The notes: generated from the letters alone by a model not told the origin. DNA of 57,887 nt from Ruminobacter sp964520475 (GCA_964520475.1 CAZFNS010000012.1:1-57887); one strand, 5' to 3'; positions 15,511-24,333 are shown, counted from the first letter of the stretch. Translations and numbers: made by a program.

Positions 15511-17319
15511 ATGAAATTTCTCAAAGCCATTGCTTTAGCCGCGGGCGGCGCGCTGACCGCCGGAGCCGCGGGCGCGGCCGGAGACGACGCCGGGACCGCC
15601 GGGACGGATCCGCGGACCGAGCCGATGTACGAGATCGAGGTCATCGGGGCCCCGGCCTCCTCGTTCAGGTACGGCCCGTTCGCCGTGTCGATCGGGGAGG
15701 GGGAGACGCCGGACTTCGCGGGTCTTTACGAAAGAAACAATATCTTCTCCTTCTTCAACACCGCGCCCCACATGGTCGACGGCGGCCAGAAGCTGCACCG
15801 GCTCAAGACCTGCTTCGCCGAGGACGCGGCCGAGAACTACTGCGACGCGCTGTGGGACGGGGACAGCTACGCCAAGGCCTGGCGCTACGCGATCTACGAC
15901 GGGCTCTCCCACCTTGAGTCGTTCCTCAACCAGACCCTGACCCCCGACACCGACGTCATTTACACGAAGCTGGGCGCGGACGCCGGCGAGGCCGTGGGCT
16001 ACCGGTACGACTACGACCGCTCCCTGTCGGATTTCCGCAACCCCACCAGCTACGGCATCGCGAAGTTCGACGGCAAGACCTACGTCCTCAAGAGCCCCAA
16101 GCTCGCCGAGGGCGACGGGCTGCCGCTCGGCAGCTACGCGTCGGCGCTCAGTTTCCTGAGGCTCGCCGACGGCCGGATCCTCGTGGGCGGCTACAGCAAT
16201 TTCATGGGCTCGACGGAGAACTTCTTCTGGCGGTGCTACGAGGGCGACGACGAGAGCCGGGGCGACCACACCCTGTGCCCGGGCCACAAGATGCAGGCGA
16301 CGGTGTGGGTGATCGACCCGAGCAGGGATCCGGACGGGGCCGAGATCACCGGCTGGCAGGCCGACGAGTACGTGGACTACGACCGGAACGCGGACAGCAT
16401 CGCCTCGGGCGCGGTGACGGCGTTCGCCGAGAAGAACGGGCAGATCTACGCCCTCGGCTATTCCACCACCAACGACTGGGGCTCCAACATCAACCCGGCC
16501 AACACCGCGGTGTTCTGGAAGCTGACCCTGGACGGCGACAAGGTGACCTTCGACCACGGGTCCGAATACCCGAGCATGGACCGCCCGGGCAACAACGACA
16601 ACTGGAACGACTACACCTGGACCGTCGACTCGAACCTGAACGGCTATATCCTGGCGAACCGCAAGCTCGCCAAGTCCCGCAAAAGCAACCGGGCCATGAA
16701 CCTGGCGTTCACGAAGCTGAACGACGACGGCACCTTCGACACCATCTCCTATCCGATGTACGACGTCCCGTTCGACGGGGCCGGCTCGCAGGGCTCGGCC
16801 ATCAACAACAACAACTTCGTGGTCGGCTGGTGCGACCGGCGCAAGGACATGCACGCCGTCATCGGCGGGAGCCTGCGCGACTCCGAGGCGCTGTTCTACG
16901 ATCTGAACGCCATGAAGTTCCATTACATCAACGATTTCATCTGCCGCCTCGACGCGGAGGGGAAGACGGACTGCAAGGCCTCGGACGGCTATTACTACCA
17001 CATCCAGTGGGCCGCCGACATCAACGACAGCAACGTCATCTTCGCCACCGCCTTCCAGTACGCGACGAAGGAGGACTGGAACATGAGCCTCAACGCCAAA
17101 ACGGTGTCGGTGCTGCTCCGGCCCGCGGCGGGCGCCTTCACGACGGCGGACGGGGTCATGACGGTCAACGAGGAGCGCGTGGTCGAGAACAACCGCGAGA
17201 CCGTGAAGAACTATTCCATGGACAGCGACACGGGCTCGGTGGGACCGGGCGGCCTCCTGCTCCTGCTTTCCGCCCTGCCGTTCCTGCGCGCGCGCCGCCG
17301 CGCCGGCGCCCGGCGCTGA
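15511..17319 (+). CDS. DUF3466-like exported protein with GlyGly-CTERM-like tail
   Basis: 602 residues. A Sec signal peptide covers residues 1-23. The body is a beta-rich extracytoplasmic domain with several Cys pairs (for example CFAEDAAENYC and CYEGDDESRGDHTLC) and Asn/Asp-rich loops, resembling DUF3466 proteins of Vibrio and Shewanella. The C-terminus has the three-part layout of a GlyGly-CTERM signal: GSVGPGG, the hydrophobic LLLLLSALPFL, then RARRRAGARR. In known cases rhombosortase removes this tail and the protein is exported by type II secretion to the surface. Function unknown. AAGGG precedes the ATG; the gene starts 26 nt after uup. Confidence 0.75.
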   Translation: MKFLKAIALAAGGALTAGAAGAAGDDAGTAGTDPRTEPMYEIEVIGAPASSFRYGPFAVSIGEGETPDFAGLYERNNIFSFFNTAPHMVDGGQKLHRLKTCFAEDAAENYCDALWDGDSYAKAWRYAIYDGLSHLESFLNQTLTPDTDVIYTKLGADAGEAVGYRYDYDRSLSDFRNPTSYGIAKFDGKTYVLKSPKLAEGDGLPLGSYASALSFLRLADGRILVGGYSNFMGSTENFFWRCYEGDDESRGDHTLCPGHKMQATVWVIDPSRDPDGAEITGWQADEYVDYDRNADSIASGAVTAFAEKNGQIYALGYSTTNDWGSNINPANTAVFWKLTLDGDKVTFDHGSEYPSMDRPGNNDNWNDYTWTVDSNLNGYILANRKLAKSRKSNRAMNLAFTKLNDDGTFDTISYPMYDVPFDGAGSQGSAINNNNFVVGWCDRRKDMHAVIGGSLRDSEALFYDLNAMKFHYINDFICRLDAEGKTDCKASDGYYYHIQWAADINDSNVIFATAFQYATKEDWNMSLNAKTVSVLLRPAAGAFTTADGVMTVNEERVVENNRETVKNYSMDSDTGSVGPGGLLLLLSALPFLRARRRAGARR

Positions 17320-17378
17320 GCGGGCCGCGGCCTCCGGGGCGCGGGCCCCGGGGCCGGCTTTTTTATTGCGGGCGCGTC

Positions 17379-18269
17379 ATGAAGAAAGTAAGCGGGGAGC
17401 TCGCGGCCCTCATCGAGAGCGGCGGGGCGAAGGCGGACCTCCACACCCATTCCCGGGCGTCGGACGGGAGCATGGCCCCGGACGAGCTGGCGGGATACGC
17501 GAAGAGCCGGAACGTCCTGCTGCTGGCCCTCACGGATCACGACACCCTCGCCGGCCTGGACGGGGCCGCGGAAGCCTGCCGCCGCGAGGGGGTGAGCTTC
17601 GCGGCGGGGATCGAACTGTCCGCCCTGTGGCGGGGCCGCGAGATCCACGTCGTGGGTCTCTGCGCGGACCGGGACAGCCCGGTTCTGCGGGAGGCCGCGC
17701 GCGCCCAGCTCGCCCGGAGGAAGGCGCGGGCCGAGGCCATAGGCGCCCGGCTCGAGAAGGCCGGTTTCGCCGGCGCCTATCTCCGGACGCTCGAGCTGGC
17801 CGGCGGGGAGGCGGCGCTCACCCGCGGCAGCTTCGTCCGCTTCCTGCTCGCCGCGGGCGCCCGCGACACCGCGCAACGGTGCTTCCGCGATTTCCTCGCC
17901 GAGGGCCGGCCGGGCTACGTGAAGCCGGACTGGATGCCCCTCGGGGAGGCGGCGGCGGCGATCCGCGCCGCGGGCGGGATCGCGGTCCTCGCGCACCCGG
18001 GCTCGTACAAGCTGAGCGGCGGGCGGCTCAGGGCCCTGCTGGACGATTTCGCGGCCGCCGGGGGCGAGGCCCTCGAGGCGGTCTGCTCGATCCAGTCCCC
18101 GTCCGAGCGGGCCTTTCTCGCGGAACTCGCCCGCGGGCGGGGCCTTTACGTTTCGTGCGGGTCGGATTTCCACGAGCCCGGCGGTTATCTCGAGGTCGGC
18201 AGGAACATCCGGCCGCCCGCCGGCGTCAGGCCGGTATGGACTCATCCCGGTTTTACCCTGGAGGTTTAG
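17379..18269 (+). CDS. rnm: PHP-domain RNase AM (YciV family)
   Basis: 296 residues from the ATG at 17379. The metal-binding PHP motifs are present: DLHTHSRASDG, LTDHDTLAG, a central AHPGSYKLS and a late GSDFHEPG. E. coli Rnm (YciV) is a 5'-3' exonuclease that trims 5' ends of 5S and 23S rRNA and also removes the 3' phosphate of 3',5'-nucleotide bisphosphates. The next gene is yciO, the same neighbour as in E. coli, which supports orthology. No clear ribosome-binding site is seen; the gene lies 59 nt after the DUF3466 gene. Confidence 0.88.
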   Translation: MKKVSGELAALIESGGAKADLHTHSRASDGSMAPDELAGYAKSRNVLLLALTDHDTLAGLDGAAEACRREGVSFAAGIELSALWRGREIHVVGLCADRDSPVLREAARAQLARRKARAEAIGARLEKAGFAGAYLRTLELAGGEAALTRGSFVRFLLAAGARDTAQRCFRDFLAEGRPGYVKPDWMPLGEAAAAIRAAGGIAVLAHPGSYKLSGGRLRALLDDFAAAGGEALEAVCSIQSPSERAFLAELARGRGLYVSCGSDFHEPGGYLEVGRNIRPPAGVRPVWTHPGFTLEV

Positions 18270-18272
18270 AAT

Positions 18273-18896
18273 ATGGCGGAAATAATCACGATTCATCCGG
18301 ACAACCCGCAGCCGCGCGGCATCCAGCAGACCGCGCGCCTGATCCGGGAAGGCGCGGTCACCGTGCTGCCGACCGACTCCGGCTACGCCGTGGCCTGCGC
18401 CCTCGAGAACAAGGAGGCCCGGGAAAGGATCATCCGCATCCGGCAGGTGGACAAGAACCACAACTTCACCCTGCTCTGCGCGGATCTGAGCGAGCTCTCG
18501 ACCTACGCCAAGGTGGACAACGCCGCCTTCCGGCTGATCAAGAACAACACCCCGGGCGCGTACACCTTCATCCTCAAGGCCACCCGGGAGGTCCCGAAAA
18601 AACTCATGAACGAAAAGAAGCGCACCATCGGCATCAGGGTGCCGGACAACCGGATAATTTCCGAACTGCTGTCGGAGCTCGGCGAGCCGGTCATGAGCGT
18701 TTCGCTGATCCTGCCCGGGAACGACAAGGCGGAAAACGATCCCTACGAGATCGAGGAGAAGATCGGCAAGCTCGTCGACGTCATCGTCGACGGCGGCTAC
18801 CTGGTCGAGCAGCCGACCACGGTGGTGAACCTCTCGGAAGAGGGGAGAATCGAAATCGTCCGCGCCGGGCACGGCGATCCTTCGGTGTTCGGCTGA
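18273..18896 (+). CDS. yciO: YciO, Sua5/YrdC-family protein
   Basis: 207 residues, one YrdC/Sua5 domain. The fold's nucleotide pocket is seen in GAVTVLPTDSGYAVAC, the KNHNFTLL loop and RTIGIRVPDN. The family makes threonylcarbamoyl-AMP for the tRNA t6A37 modification, but YciO itself is a weak paralogue of TsaC whose role is unclear. Only 3 nt separate it from rnm, and its ribosome-binding site GGAGG lies inside the end of rnm, so the pair is surely co-transcribed. Confidence 0.9.
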   Translation: MAEIITIHPDNPQPRGIQQTARLIREGAVTVLPTDSGYAVACALENKEARERIIRIRQVDKNHNFTLLCADLSELSTYAKVDNAAFRLIKNNTPGAYTFILKATREVPKKLMNEKKRTIGIRVPDNRIISELLSELGEPVMSVSLILPGNDKAENDPYEIEEKIGKLVDVIVDGGYLVEQPTTVVNLSEEGRIEIVRAGHGDPSVFG

Positions 18897-18915
18897 CGGC
18901 GGCTCCGGCCGGGCC

Positions 18916-19587
18916 TTAGAGGTCGATCCCCAGGATCGCGGCGAGCCCGGCGAAGTCCCGCGCCGCGAAATCCGCCCCGAAAACCTCGGGGCGGCTCTTA
19001 TCCTCTAGGTATCCCCACAGGGCGAGCACGGCGGGCATGCCCGCGTTGTGCCCCGCCTCGACGTCCCTGACGTGATCCCCCACGTACACGCACCGCGCGG
19101 GCGGGACCCCGAGCGCCGCGCAGGCGTGGAGGAGCGGCTCCGGATCCGGTTTGGCCCGGGGCAGGGCGTCGCCGCCGACGATGACGCCCGCCCCGGCGAG
19201 CTCGGGGAACTTCCCGAGCACCCGGCGGGCGAGGGCGTCCGGCTTGCTGGTGACGACGCCCCAGGGCACGCCGCGCGCGCTCAGCCCCGCGATCAGGGCG
19301 GCGGTCCCCGGAAAGAGGCGGGTCAGGTCGGCGATGTGGTCGCGGTAGTAGAGCAGGAACAGGGCGCGCATCTCCGCGAAATTGTACTTGCCGAGATCCT
19401 TCTCCGGAATCCCGGCGAGCAGCAGGGCGCGCATGCCGTCGGAGGCGCGGGCGCGCGCCTCGTCGTCGGAAATCGGCCCGAGGCCGTAAACCCCGAGGAC
19501 GTAATTGGCCGCGCCGCGGAGATCCGGCGCGGTGTCGAGAAGAGTGCCGTCGAGATCGAAAAGCACGGCTTTGTATCTGCAGTTCAT
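18916..19587 (-). CDS. gph: HAD phosphatase, phosphoglycolate phosphatase-like
   Basis: 223 residues. HAD motif I is DLDGTLLDT, motif II VVTSKPD, the motif III lysine lies in RAKPDPEPL and motif IV is YVGDHVRDV. A helical cap occupies residues 20-85. Gph removes 2-phosphoglycolate formed during DNA repair or oxygenase side reactions. The close paralogue MupP (MurNAc-6-phosphate phosphatase) has nearly the same motifs and cannot be excluded, so the symbol is tentative. GGAGG lies 8 nt before the ATG. It converges with yciO across 19 nt. Confidence 0.78.
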   Translation of the reverse strand: MNCRYKAVLFDLDGTLLDTAPDLRGAANYVLGVYGLGPISDDEARARASDGMRALLLAGIPEKDLGKYNFAEMRALFLLYYRDHIADLTRLFPGTAALIAGLSARGVPWGVVTSKPDALARRVLGKFPELAGAGVIVGGDALPRAKPDPEPLLHACAALGVPPARCVYVGDHVRDVEAGHNAGMPAVLALWGYLEDKSRPEVFGADFAARDFAGLAAILGIDL

Positions 19588-19607
19588 GGGTGACGCCTCC
19601 GTCCCGG

Positions 19608-19613
19608 ATTATA
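19608..19613 (-). promoter_or_regulatory. Possible -10 of gph
   Basis: TATAAT on the minus strand preceded by TTG. A start 7 nt downstream would place the transcript end almost at the GGAGG of gph, a very short leader. The position may therefore be fortuitous. Confidence 0.3.
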
Positions 19614-20118
19614 CAATATTCCGGGGCGGAGCGCGCCGTTTTCCGGGCAATCAGCCGGGAAACGGGGGGAACCGTATTTCCGAGATCCGCGCCCTGCGCC
19701 CGCCTTACGGCGTCGATCGCCTCTCCGACCTCGGGCATGAGAGGAAAGTCCTTCTCGCCGCAGTACCGGGCGTTGCTCACGGCGGGGTGAAGCTTGTACA
19801 TGGGATCCTCGGCGCACAGCACGTCCCGGTCCCGGAAAGACCGGTACCAGCTCCGCCGCATGAAATTCACCTTTGCGTCCTCGGTTCTTTCGGCCGCCCG
19901 GCGTCCGGCCGCGGCGAGGAGCACCGGGAGTTTACGCCCCCTCAACGCGGAGGCACGGCGGCCGGAACGAACAGAGTTTCGGGGACGCAGTGCTCCGTTC
20001 TGATGTTAAGCAGCTTGTTGACGGTGTGCGGACCGCCCGCGGACAACTGTTTCAAGTCCTTCGTTTCGGTTCGGATGTCGGTGGCGAACCGGGTCCTCAT
20101 ATCCGGAACTTCTGACAT
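19614..20118 (-). pseudogene. Frame-disrupted gene of unknown function
   Basis: A perfect ribosome-binding site (GGGAGG) precedes an ATG at 20118. The first frame encodes 58 residues (starts MSEVPDMRTRFATDI) and stops with TGA at 19942-19944. A second frame opens at the overlapping TTG (19945) and continues with GC3-rich, protein-like sequence (for example FMRRSWYRSFRDRDVL and DPMYKLHPAVSNARYCG). It never stops before gph; it runs on out of frame through that gene. This looks like one gene broken by a frameshift and missing its 3' end. A small coupled gene pair is the alternative. No family is recognised. This is all that the 620-nt gap between gph and the HAD fusion holds. Confidence 0.4.
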
Positions 20119-20210
20119 TTTGAGCCTCCCGATTATTTTTTTTTACTTGTTTCTGTTTTCCCGGGCCGCGGGGGCGCCGGCGAACCGTCGGGAAACCGTC
20201 CGGCGGCTTT

Positions 20211-23200
20211 TTATTGCGCGGGGCCGCGCGCTATGATCCTGCGGCCGACGAACCGGACGAACGGCGACCGGCTGTCTTCGAAGAATGCCGCCGGGGCGCG
20301 CCTGAATTTGTCGTACTTCCTGCCGCCGAGACAATGCTTCGCGTACAGCGCCGCCCCCTTGTACCAGAGGTTGTTCCGCACGGCCGGCGTGCCGTCGCCG
20401 AGCGTCAGGAAGGCCGCGCTTCCGTCGGCCGGAGATTTCGGCCCTCCCTTGGCCGGGGAGTTTTTGCCCGCGCCCGCTTTCTTCGCCTGGTTGCCCTCCG
20501 GCCACAGGTTGCGCGAACGGGGGAATTCTTCGGCGTTCCGGTGCAGGATCCGGATGGTGTTGTCCGTCGAATAGGGGTTGTCGAACACCAGATTCTCGAA
20601 GATCTTCAGATCGCTCGCGGTCGGATTGCGGCAGATCTCGCCGAAGAAGCCTACGAGGGCCTCCTTTTCCGGGACGATGAGATCGAGGAAGGGATTCTCG
20701 ATCTCCAGCCATTTTTCGAAGAACATGACGGCGCCGCGGTGGATCTCCGCGATGTCGTCGAGATGCGCGCGGGGCAGGTTCTGTTCGAATATCGCCCGGT
20801 ACTTCGCCGTTCCGTCCGCCTCGACGGTCCGTATAATCTCCTTGGCGGTGCCGACGGACTCGTTGATGACGGTTTCGAACAGCAGGTTGTATTTAATCAG
20901 CGGGTCGGGGCTGAGTCTGGGCGCGCAGTCGGCCCGGTAAAAGACCGCCGCGTCTTCGAGCGGATCCCCGCCGGCGTCGCCGGCGTAGCTCATGAAGAGA
21001 ACCGCGCCGATCTTCTGCGCGAACACCGCGGCCAGTTTTTTGTGGATGGAACCCTTGTAGCCGATGTCCACGCACAGGGTCTTCGCGGAAACGTCGACGC
21101 CCTCGCCGCGGAGATATTCCGTCAGGAAGGCGCGTTTCCGCTCGTAAACGGCGGACATTTCTTCCCAGTTTTCCGTGAGGATGTCCAGAACCAGGGAGTA
21201 AATCACCTCGCTTTCGATTTCCCCGACCGCCGTCCCGGCGCCGGCCACGCCGCAGCGCTCGAGCGCGTCTTCGCCGATCATGCTCTCGGGGATGAGGAAT
21301 CTGACGGTGAGCAGGGAAGCCAGCGAAAGGGTTTTGTTGTAGTCGTCGATCCGCACGTTCAGGGCGTCGCGGGGTTCGAAGATTTCGACGCCGGCGAGGC
21401 TTTTGCGCGAAACGTGGATGTAGCGCGGCTCGGGGCCGCAGCCCTCTTTTTCGCGGATCAGCCGGGCGGCGAGGTAGGGCAGGCGGCAGTCGCGCGCGAA
21501 AAAAACCAGCTGCTCGTAGCCGTTCTTCCGGCGGTAATCCAGGACGAAGCGCGCGAAGTTGTACATGAGCGGCCCGACGGCGAGGAAACCGTACTCGATT
21601 TTGTTGGCGATGATCGCCCGCGCCTCTCCGCCCGGGTAAAAACAGTCGCCGTAAACCGAGAGAGCCGCCCTGAGGTACGCCGACGACCACGCGTCCCGGA
21701 AGTTCAGCTGCCGCGCCGTCAGCGCGGCGTTCGCGAGCTCGCCGTCGCGCGGGACGCGCATCGCGCGGATGTTCAGGTCCCTCGGCACTTTGACGTCCCC
21801 GGTCGGGTTGTCGCCGATGTGCAGCAACTCGGCGGGATCGATCTTCAGATCGTCCAGGATTTTCACGAAAAGACTGCCGGTGTGTTTTTTGAGGCCGCGG
21901 GCGCTCGACAGGTAAAGCGCGGAGAAACCGGCGTAGCCGCATTTTGCGAGAATTCTGCGAATAAAGTCTTCGCCGTGGCAGAAATCCGAGGTTATGATGA
22001 CCTGCTTCCCGGTGTTGAGCGCGCAGTCGAAGAGGAATCTGCCGAGCCGCCGGGGCACGATGAGGGCTTCCTCGACCTCTTCCTCGAGCTTTATGTACGG
22101 CGCGGCGTCGAGATCTTCGCCGAGCAGCGCGGCGATTTTCGCGTAGATCTCGGAAACGGTTATTTCCTCGCTGACTTCCTCTCCCGCGGCAAGTTCCGCG
22201 TCGCGCTCGCGGCGCGTCATCCTCTCCGCCATGACGCGGAGCTTGGCGAACTCGCGCGAAAGTTCCCCGGGAACTTCGGGGCGGCGCCGGAGCGTTTCCT
22301 GCATAATCAGAAATACGTCCGCGGGATTGCCGACGGTTCTTTTGACCAGGGTGTCGAAAATGTCGAAGGAGACGTATTTTACGTTTTCGGAGAATATCGA
22401 GCGCAGATACGCCTCGCGCTCTTTGTACCGGCTCAGTTCCTTGTCCGGGGAGAGTTTGTTGTAATTGCGGAGCGCCGCCGGGAAAGCCGACCGGGCGGCG
22501 AAAGCGGCCCGGGTGTTGTCCGCGACCGCGGCGTCGGGCAGCAGATCCGAACCCGTAAGGCCCGCGGCCTTCTTTTGCAGCATGTTTTTGACGACGGCGG
22601 CGAAGTAGTCCTTTTCGTCGGCGATCCGGCCGAGGAGCAGCGTGCCCCGGGTGAGCAGGGTGACCATGACGTCCTCAACTTTGGCGGGGTCGTTCCCCGC
22701 GGCGAGGTACTTAAGGTGCGAGCGCGACGGGGAGACGAGCTCTTTCCCGTAAAAAACGGCCTGGATGCCCATGGTGCTCGAAACCGAATAAACTTTGTCC
22801 GTCAGGGTGATGAAGAACTGCGAAACGGTGTCGATTTTGTTGAACCGGTCCTCGAAAACGATGACGTTGCCGTTGAGCCCGTTGAGGTACGCCACGTTGG
22901 CTTCGTCCAGCTCCAGGTTTTTGACGGCGCCCCCCGTGTACTGGGTCACGATCATCGTCTCGTCGCGGGCGTTGAGAACCGCGTCACGGAGAAACTCGTA
23001 CTGGCTCGCGAAGGCGCAGTTGTCCCTGAAACCGAAATAGCCCGATATCTGCAGCGGCACGAGGCTCAGTTTTTTGCGCGGATCGCGTCTCTGGAGAACG
23101 TCCCGGTCGCCGAGCTCGCGGAAGAACTTCTCGTACGTCTCCCTTATCGCCGCGTATTCTTCCCTCTGCCCGTCGGAAACTTCGAGTTCCTTAAGGTTGT

Positions 23201-23702
23201 CCGGGGAGTACCAGCAGTCTTTGTAAAGGCCGCACGGGTCGATCGAGATCGTGCGCGGGTAGGGCGGCCGGCTGACGAAGCCCGGCATCAGATCGATCGT
23301 CAGCGCCTCGGGATAAAGCTCGCGGAACACCCTGGTCGGGGTTTCCCAGCACAAAACGACGTCGGGAACGAACCCGCTCTTCCCGAGAATCCCGGCGATG
23401 AAATCCTCCGCCTCCTTCAGCTGCCCTCCGTCGGCGCCCTCGTAGGAATTTATCAGGAAATTCTGCAGCCGGCGCCGGTAGAGCGTTTCCTGACCGACGA
23501 CGATCGCCTTGTCCGCCGTCACGCGCCCCTCGGTCAGGGAACCGAACACGACTTCGGAGATCAGGAACCGGCATTCAAACTCCTTCGTCCGCTCGAGCGC
23601 CTCCGAGGCGGCGGCGAGGTACACCTCGTACGCTCCCTTTCTGAACAGGGGATTGTTCATTTCGATGTCGAGATTGGATGTGAGCAATACCTTTATTGTC
23701 AT
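20211..23702 (-). CDS. Capsule-transferase-like / HAD (COG5610-type) fusion protein
   Basis: 1163 residues in three parts. Residues 1-400 resemble capsule polysaccharide transferases of the KpsS/KpsC type; the block KVYSVSSTMGIQAVFYGKE (303-321) matches the nucleotide-sugar site pattern. Residues 440-660 are a HAD hydrolase: DIFDT at 447-451, TSD at 571-573, HIGDNPTGD at 628-636. Residues 680-1080 match the C-terminal region usual in COG5610 proteins (VFFARDCRLPYLAARL). A Lys/Gly/Pro linker and a small basic end follow. No signal peptide or membrane segment. Such proteins usually sit in polysaccharide loci; here it is alone beside a broken gene. It may build or trim a surface glycan; the exact reaction is unknown. 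Confidence 0.7.
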   Translation of the reverse strand: MTIKVLLTSNLDIEMNNPLFRKGAYEVYLAAASEALERTKEFECRFLISEVVFGSLTEGRVTADKAIVVGQETLYRRRLQNFLINSYEGADGGQLKEAEDFIAGILGKSGFVPDVVLCWETPTRVFRELYPEALTIDLMPGFVSRPPYPRTISIDPCGLYKDCWYSPDNLKELEVSDGQREEYAAIRETYEKFFRELGDRDVLQRRDPRKKLSLVPLQISGYFGFRDNCAFASQYEFLRDAVLNARDETMIVTQYTGGAVKNLELDEANVAYLNGLNGNVIVFEDRFNKIDTVSQFFITLTDKVYSVSSTMGIQAVFYGKELVSPSRSHLKYLAAGNDPAKVEDVMVTLLTRGTLLLGRIADEKDYFAAVVKNMLQKKAAGLTGSDLLPDAAVADNTRAAFAARSAFPAALRNYNKLSPDKELSRYKEREAYLRSIFSENVKYVSFDIFDTLVKRTVGNPADVFLIMQETLRRRPEVPGELSREFAKLRVMAERMTRRERDAELAAGEEVSEEITVSEIYAKIAALLGEDLDAAPYIKLEEEVEEALIVPRRLGRFLFDCALNTGKQVIITSDFCHGEDFIRRILAKCGYAGFSALYLSSARGLKKHTGSLFVKILDDLKIDPAELLHIGDNPTGDVKVPRDLNIRAMRVPRDGELANAALTARQLNFRDAWSSAYLRAALSVYGDCFYPGGEARAIIANKIEYGFLAVGPLMYNFARFVLDYRRKNGYEQLVFFARDCRLPYLAARLIREKEGCGPEPRYIHVSRKSLAGVEIFEPRDALNVRIDDYNKTLSLASLLTVRFLIPESMIGEDALERCGVAGAGTAVGEIESEVIYSLVLDILTENWEEMSAVYERKRAFLTEYLRGEGVDVSAKTLCVDIGYKGSIHKKLAAVFAQKIGAVLFMSYAGDAGGDPLEDAAVFYRADCAPRLSPDPLIKYNLLFETVINESVGTAKEIIRTVEADGTAKYRAIFEQNLPRAHLDDIAEIHRGAVMFFEKWLEIENPFLDLIVPEKEALVGFFGEICRNPTASDLKIFENLVFDNPYSTDNTIRILHRNAEEFPRSRNLWPEGNQAKKAGAGKNSPAKGGPKSPADGSAAFLTLGDGTPAVRNNLWYKGAALYAKHCLGGRKYDKFRRAPAAFFEDSRSPFVRFVGRRIIARGPAQ

Positions 23703-23807
23703 GGAGGATACCTGCGGAACTGTTGCTGCGAAAAAAAGCCGTACCCCGGGAGACCGCGGGCGCGGCGGGAAAACCGGGCCGGTCTCGGCGGGAGCGGCCG
23801 GTTGCGC

Positions 23808-23824
23808 GATAAATCGTATTTATC
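23808..23824. repeat. AT-rich inverted repeat, related to a copy at 24082-24098
   Basis: GATAAAT-CGT-ATTTATC, a 7-3-7 inverted repeat. On the minus strand it reads GATAAATACGAT..., and the same 12 bases occur on the plus strand at 24082-24093. The two copies face each other across the CRP site. They could be protein-binding sites or parts of promoters. Confidence 0.4.
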
Positions 23825-24008
23825 ATCAGGGTTCCGGAGGCCTTTCCGGGGGCGGAAAAACGGGACGCGCGGGGCTTTCCCGGCGCGGCGGGCGGGCGCG
23901 CCGGCGGGCGGGACGGTAAAAGCGGAAACGACGGAAAATGAAGGGCGGACGCGCCGGCGGGCGGCGTGCCGCGGCGGCGCGGGCGCGTTTGTTTCGGGAT
24001 AAGGAGAA

Positions 24009-24030
24009 ACATGTGACGGCAGTCACATTT
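24009..24030. promoter_or_regulatory. CRP-type binding site
   Basis: The centre is TGTGA-CGGCAG-TCACA (24012-24027), flanked by ACA and TTT. It matches the E. coli CRP consensus core perfectly. Its midpoint, 24019.5, is exactly 61.5 bp upstream of the start predicted from TACAAT at 24069-24074, the class I activator position. It lies about 310 bp from the start of the HAD fusion gene on the other side, so that gene is a less likely target. Confidence 0.65.
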
Positions 24031-24045
24031 AAATCCCGCGCGGCT

Positions 24046-24074
24046 TTATCGGCAAATGACGCTCAATTTACAAT
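24046..24074 (+). promoter_or_regulatory. Candidate CRP-dependent promoter upstream of apt
   Basis: -10 TACAAT (24069-24074) with a poor -35 (TTATCG, 24046-24051) at 17 nt. A weak -35 with a class I CRP site at -61.5 is the usual design of a CRP-dependent promoter. Predicted start about 24081, 250 nt before apt. No convincing gene lies in between, so the transcript is either a long apt leader or a small RNA. Confidence 0.45.
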
Positions 24075-24249
24075 CACGCATGATAAATACGATAAATCAC
24101 GCCCGCCCGCGGCGGCCCGGACGTCCCGGTTTTTCAAGCCTTTCCGGCGCCCCGGCCCTTCCTCCGCTCTCCCCGTTCCCCCGCCCCTTTCCCGCCCGTC
24201 CGCCGGCCGCGTCCGCGCCGCTTTCCGGCGGCTTCGCGGGCGGGGGAAT

Positions 24250-24277
24250 TTGAAAAAATAATTTTTTCACATATAAT
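24250..24277 (+). promoter_or_regulatory. apt: apt promoter
   Basis: TTGAAA (24250-24255), 16 nt, TATAAT (24272-24277), embedded in an AT-rich tract. Start predicted near 24284, leaving a 50-nt leader. This is one of the best sigma-70 promoters in the window and probably gives constitutive expression. Confidence 0.75.
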
Positions 24278-24333
24278 GAAGTCTCAGGCCGCGCCCGCCG
24301 GGGGCGGGGCCTTCCGAGGGATCCAGCGCCGCC

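Noticed and set aside
19505..20236. 243-codon plus-strand frame between gph and the HAD fusion gene
   Set aside because: No ribosome-binding site, composition of an antisense frame, and the minus strand has the stronger coding signals.
24056..24253. 65-codon plus-strand frame between the CRP site and apt
   Set aside because: Mostly Pro/Ala/Ser low complexity with no ribosome-binding site; treated as leader or spacer.
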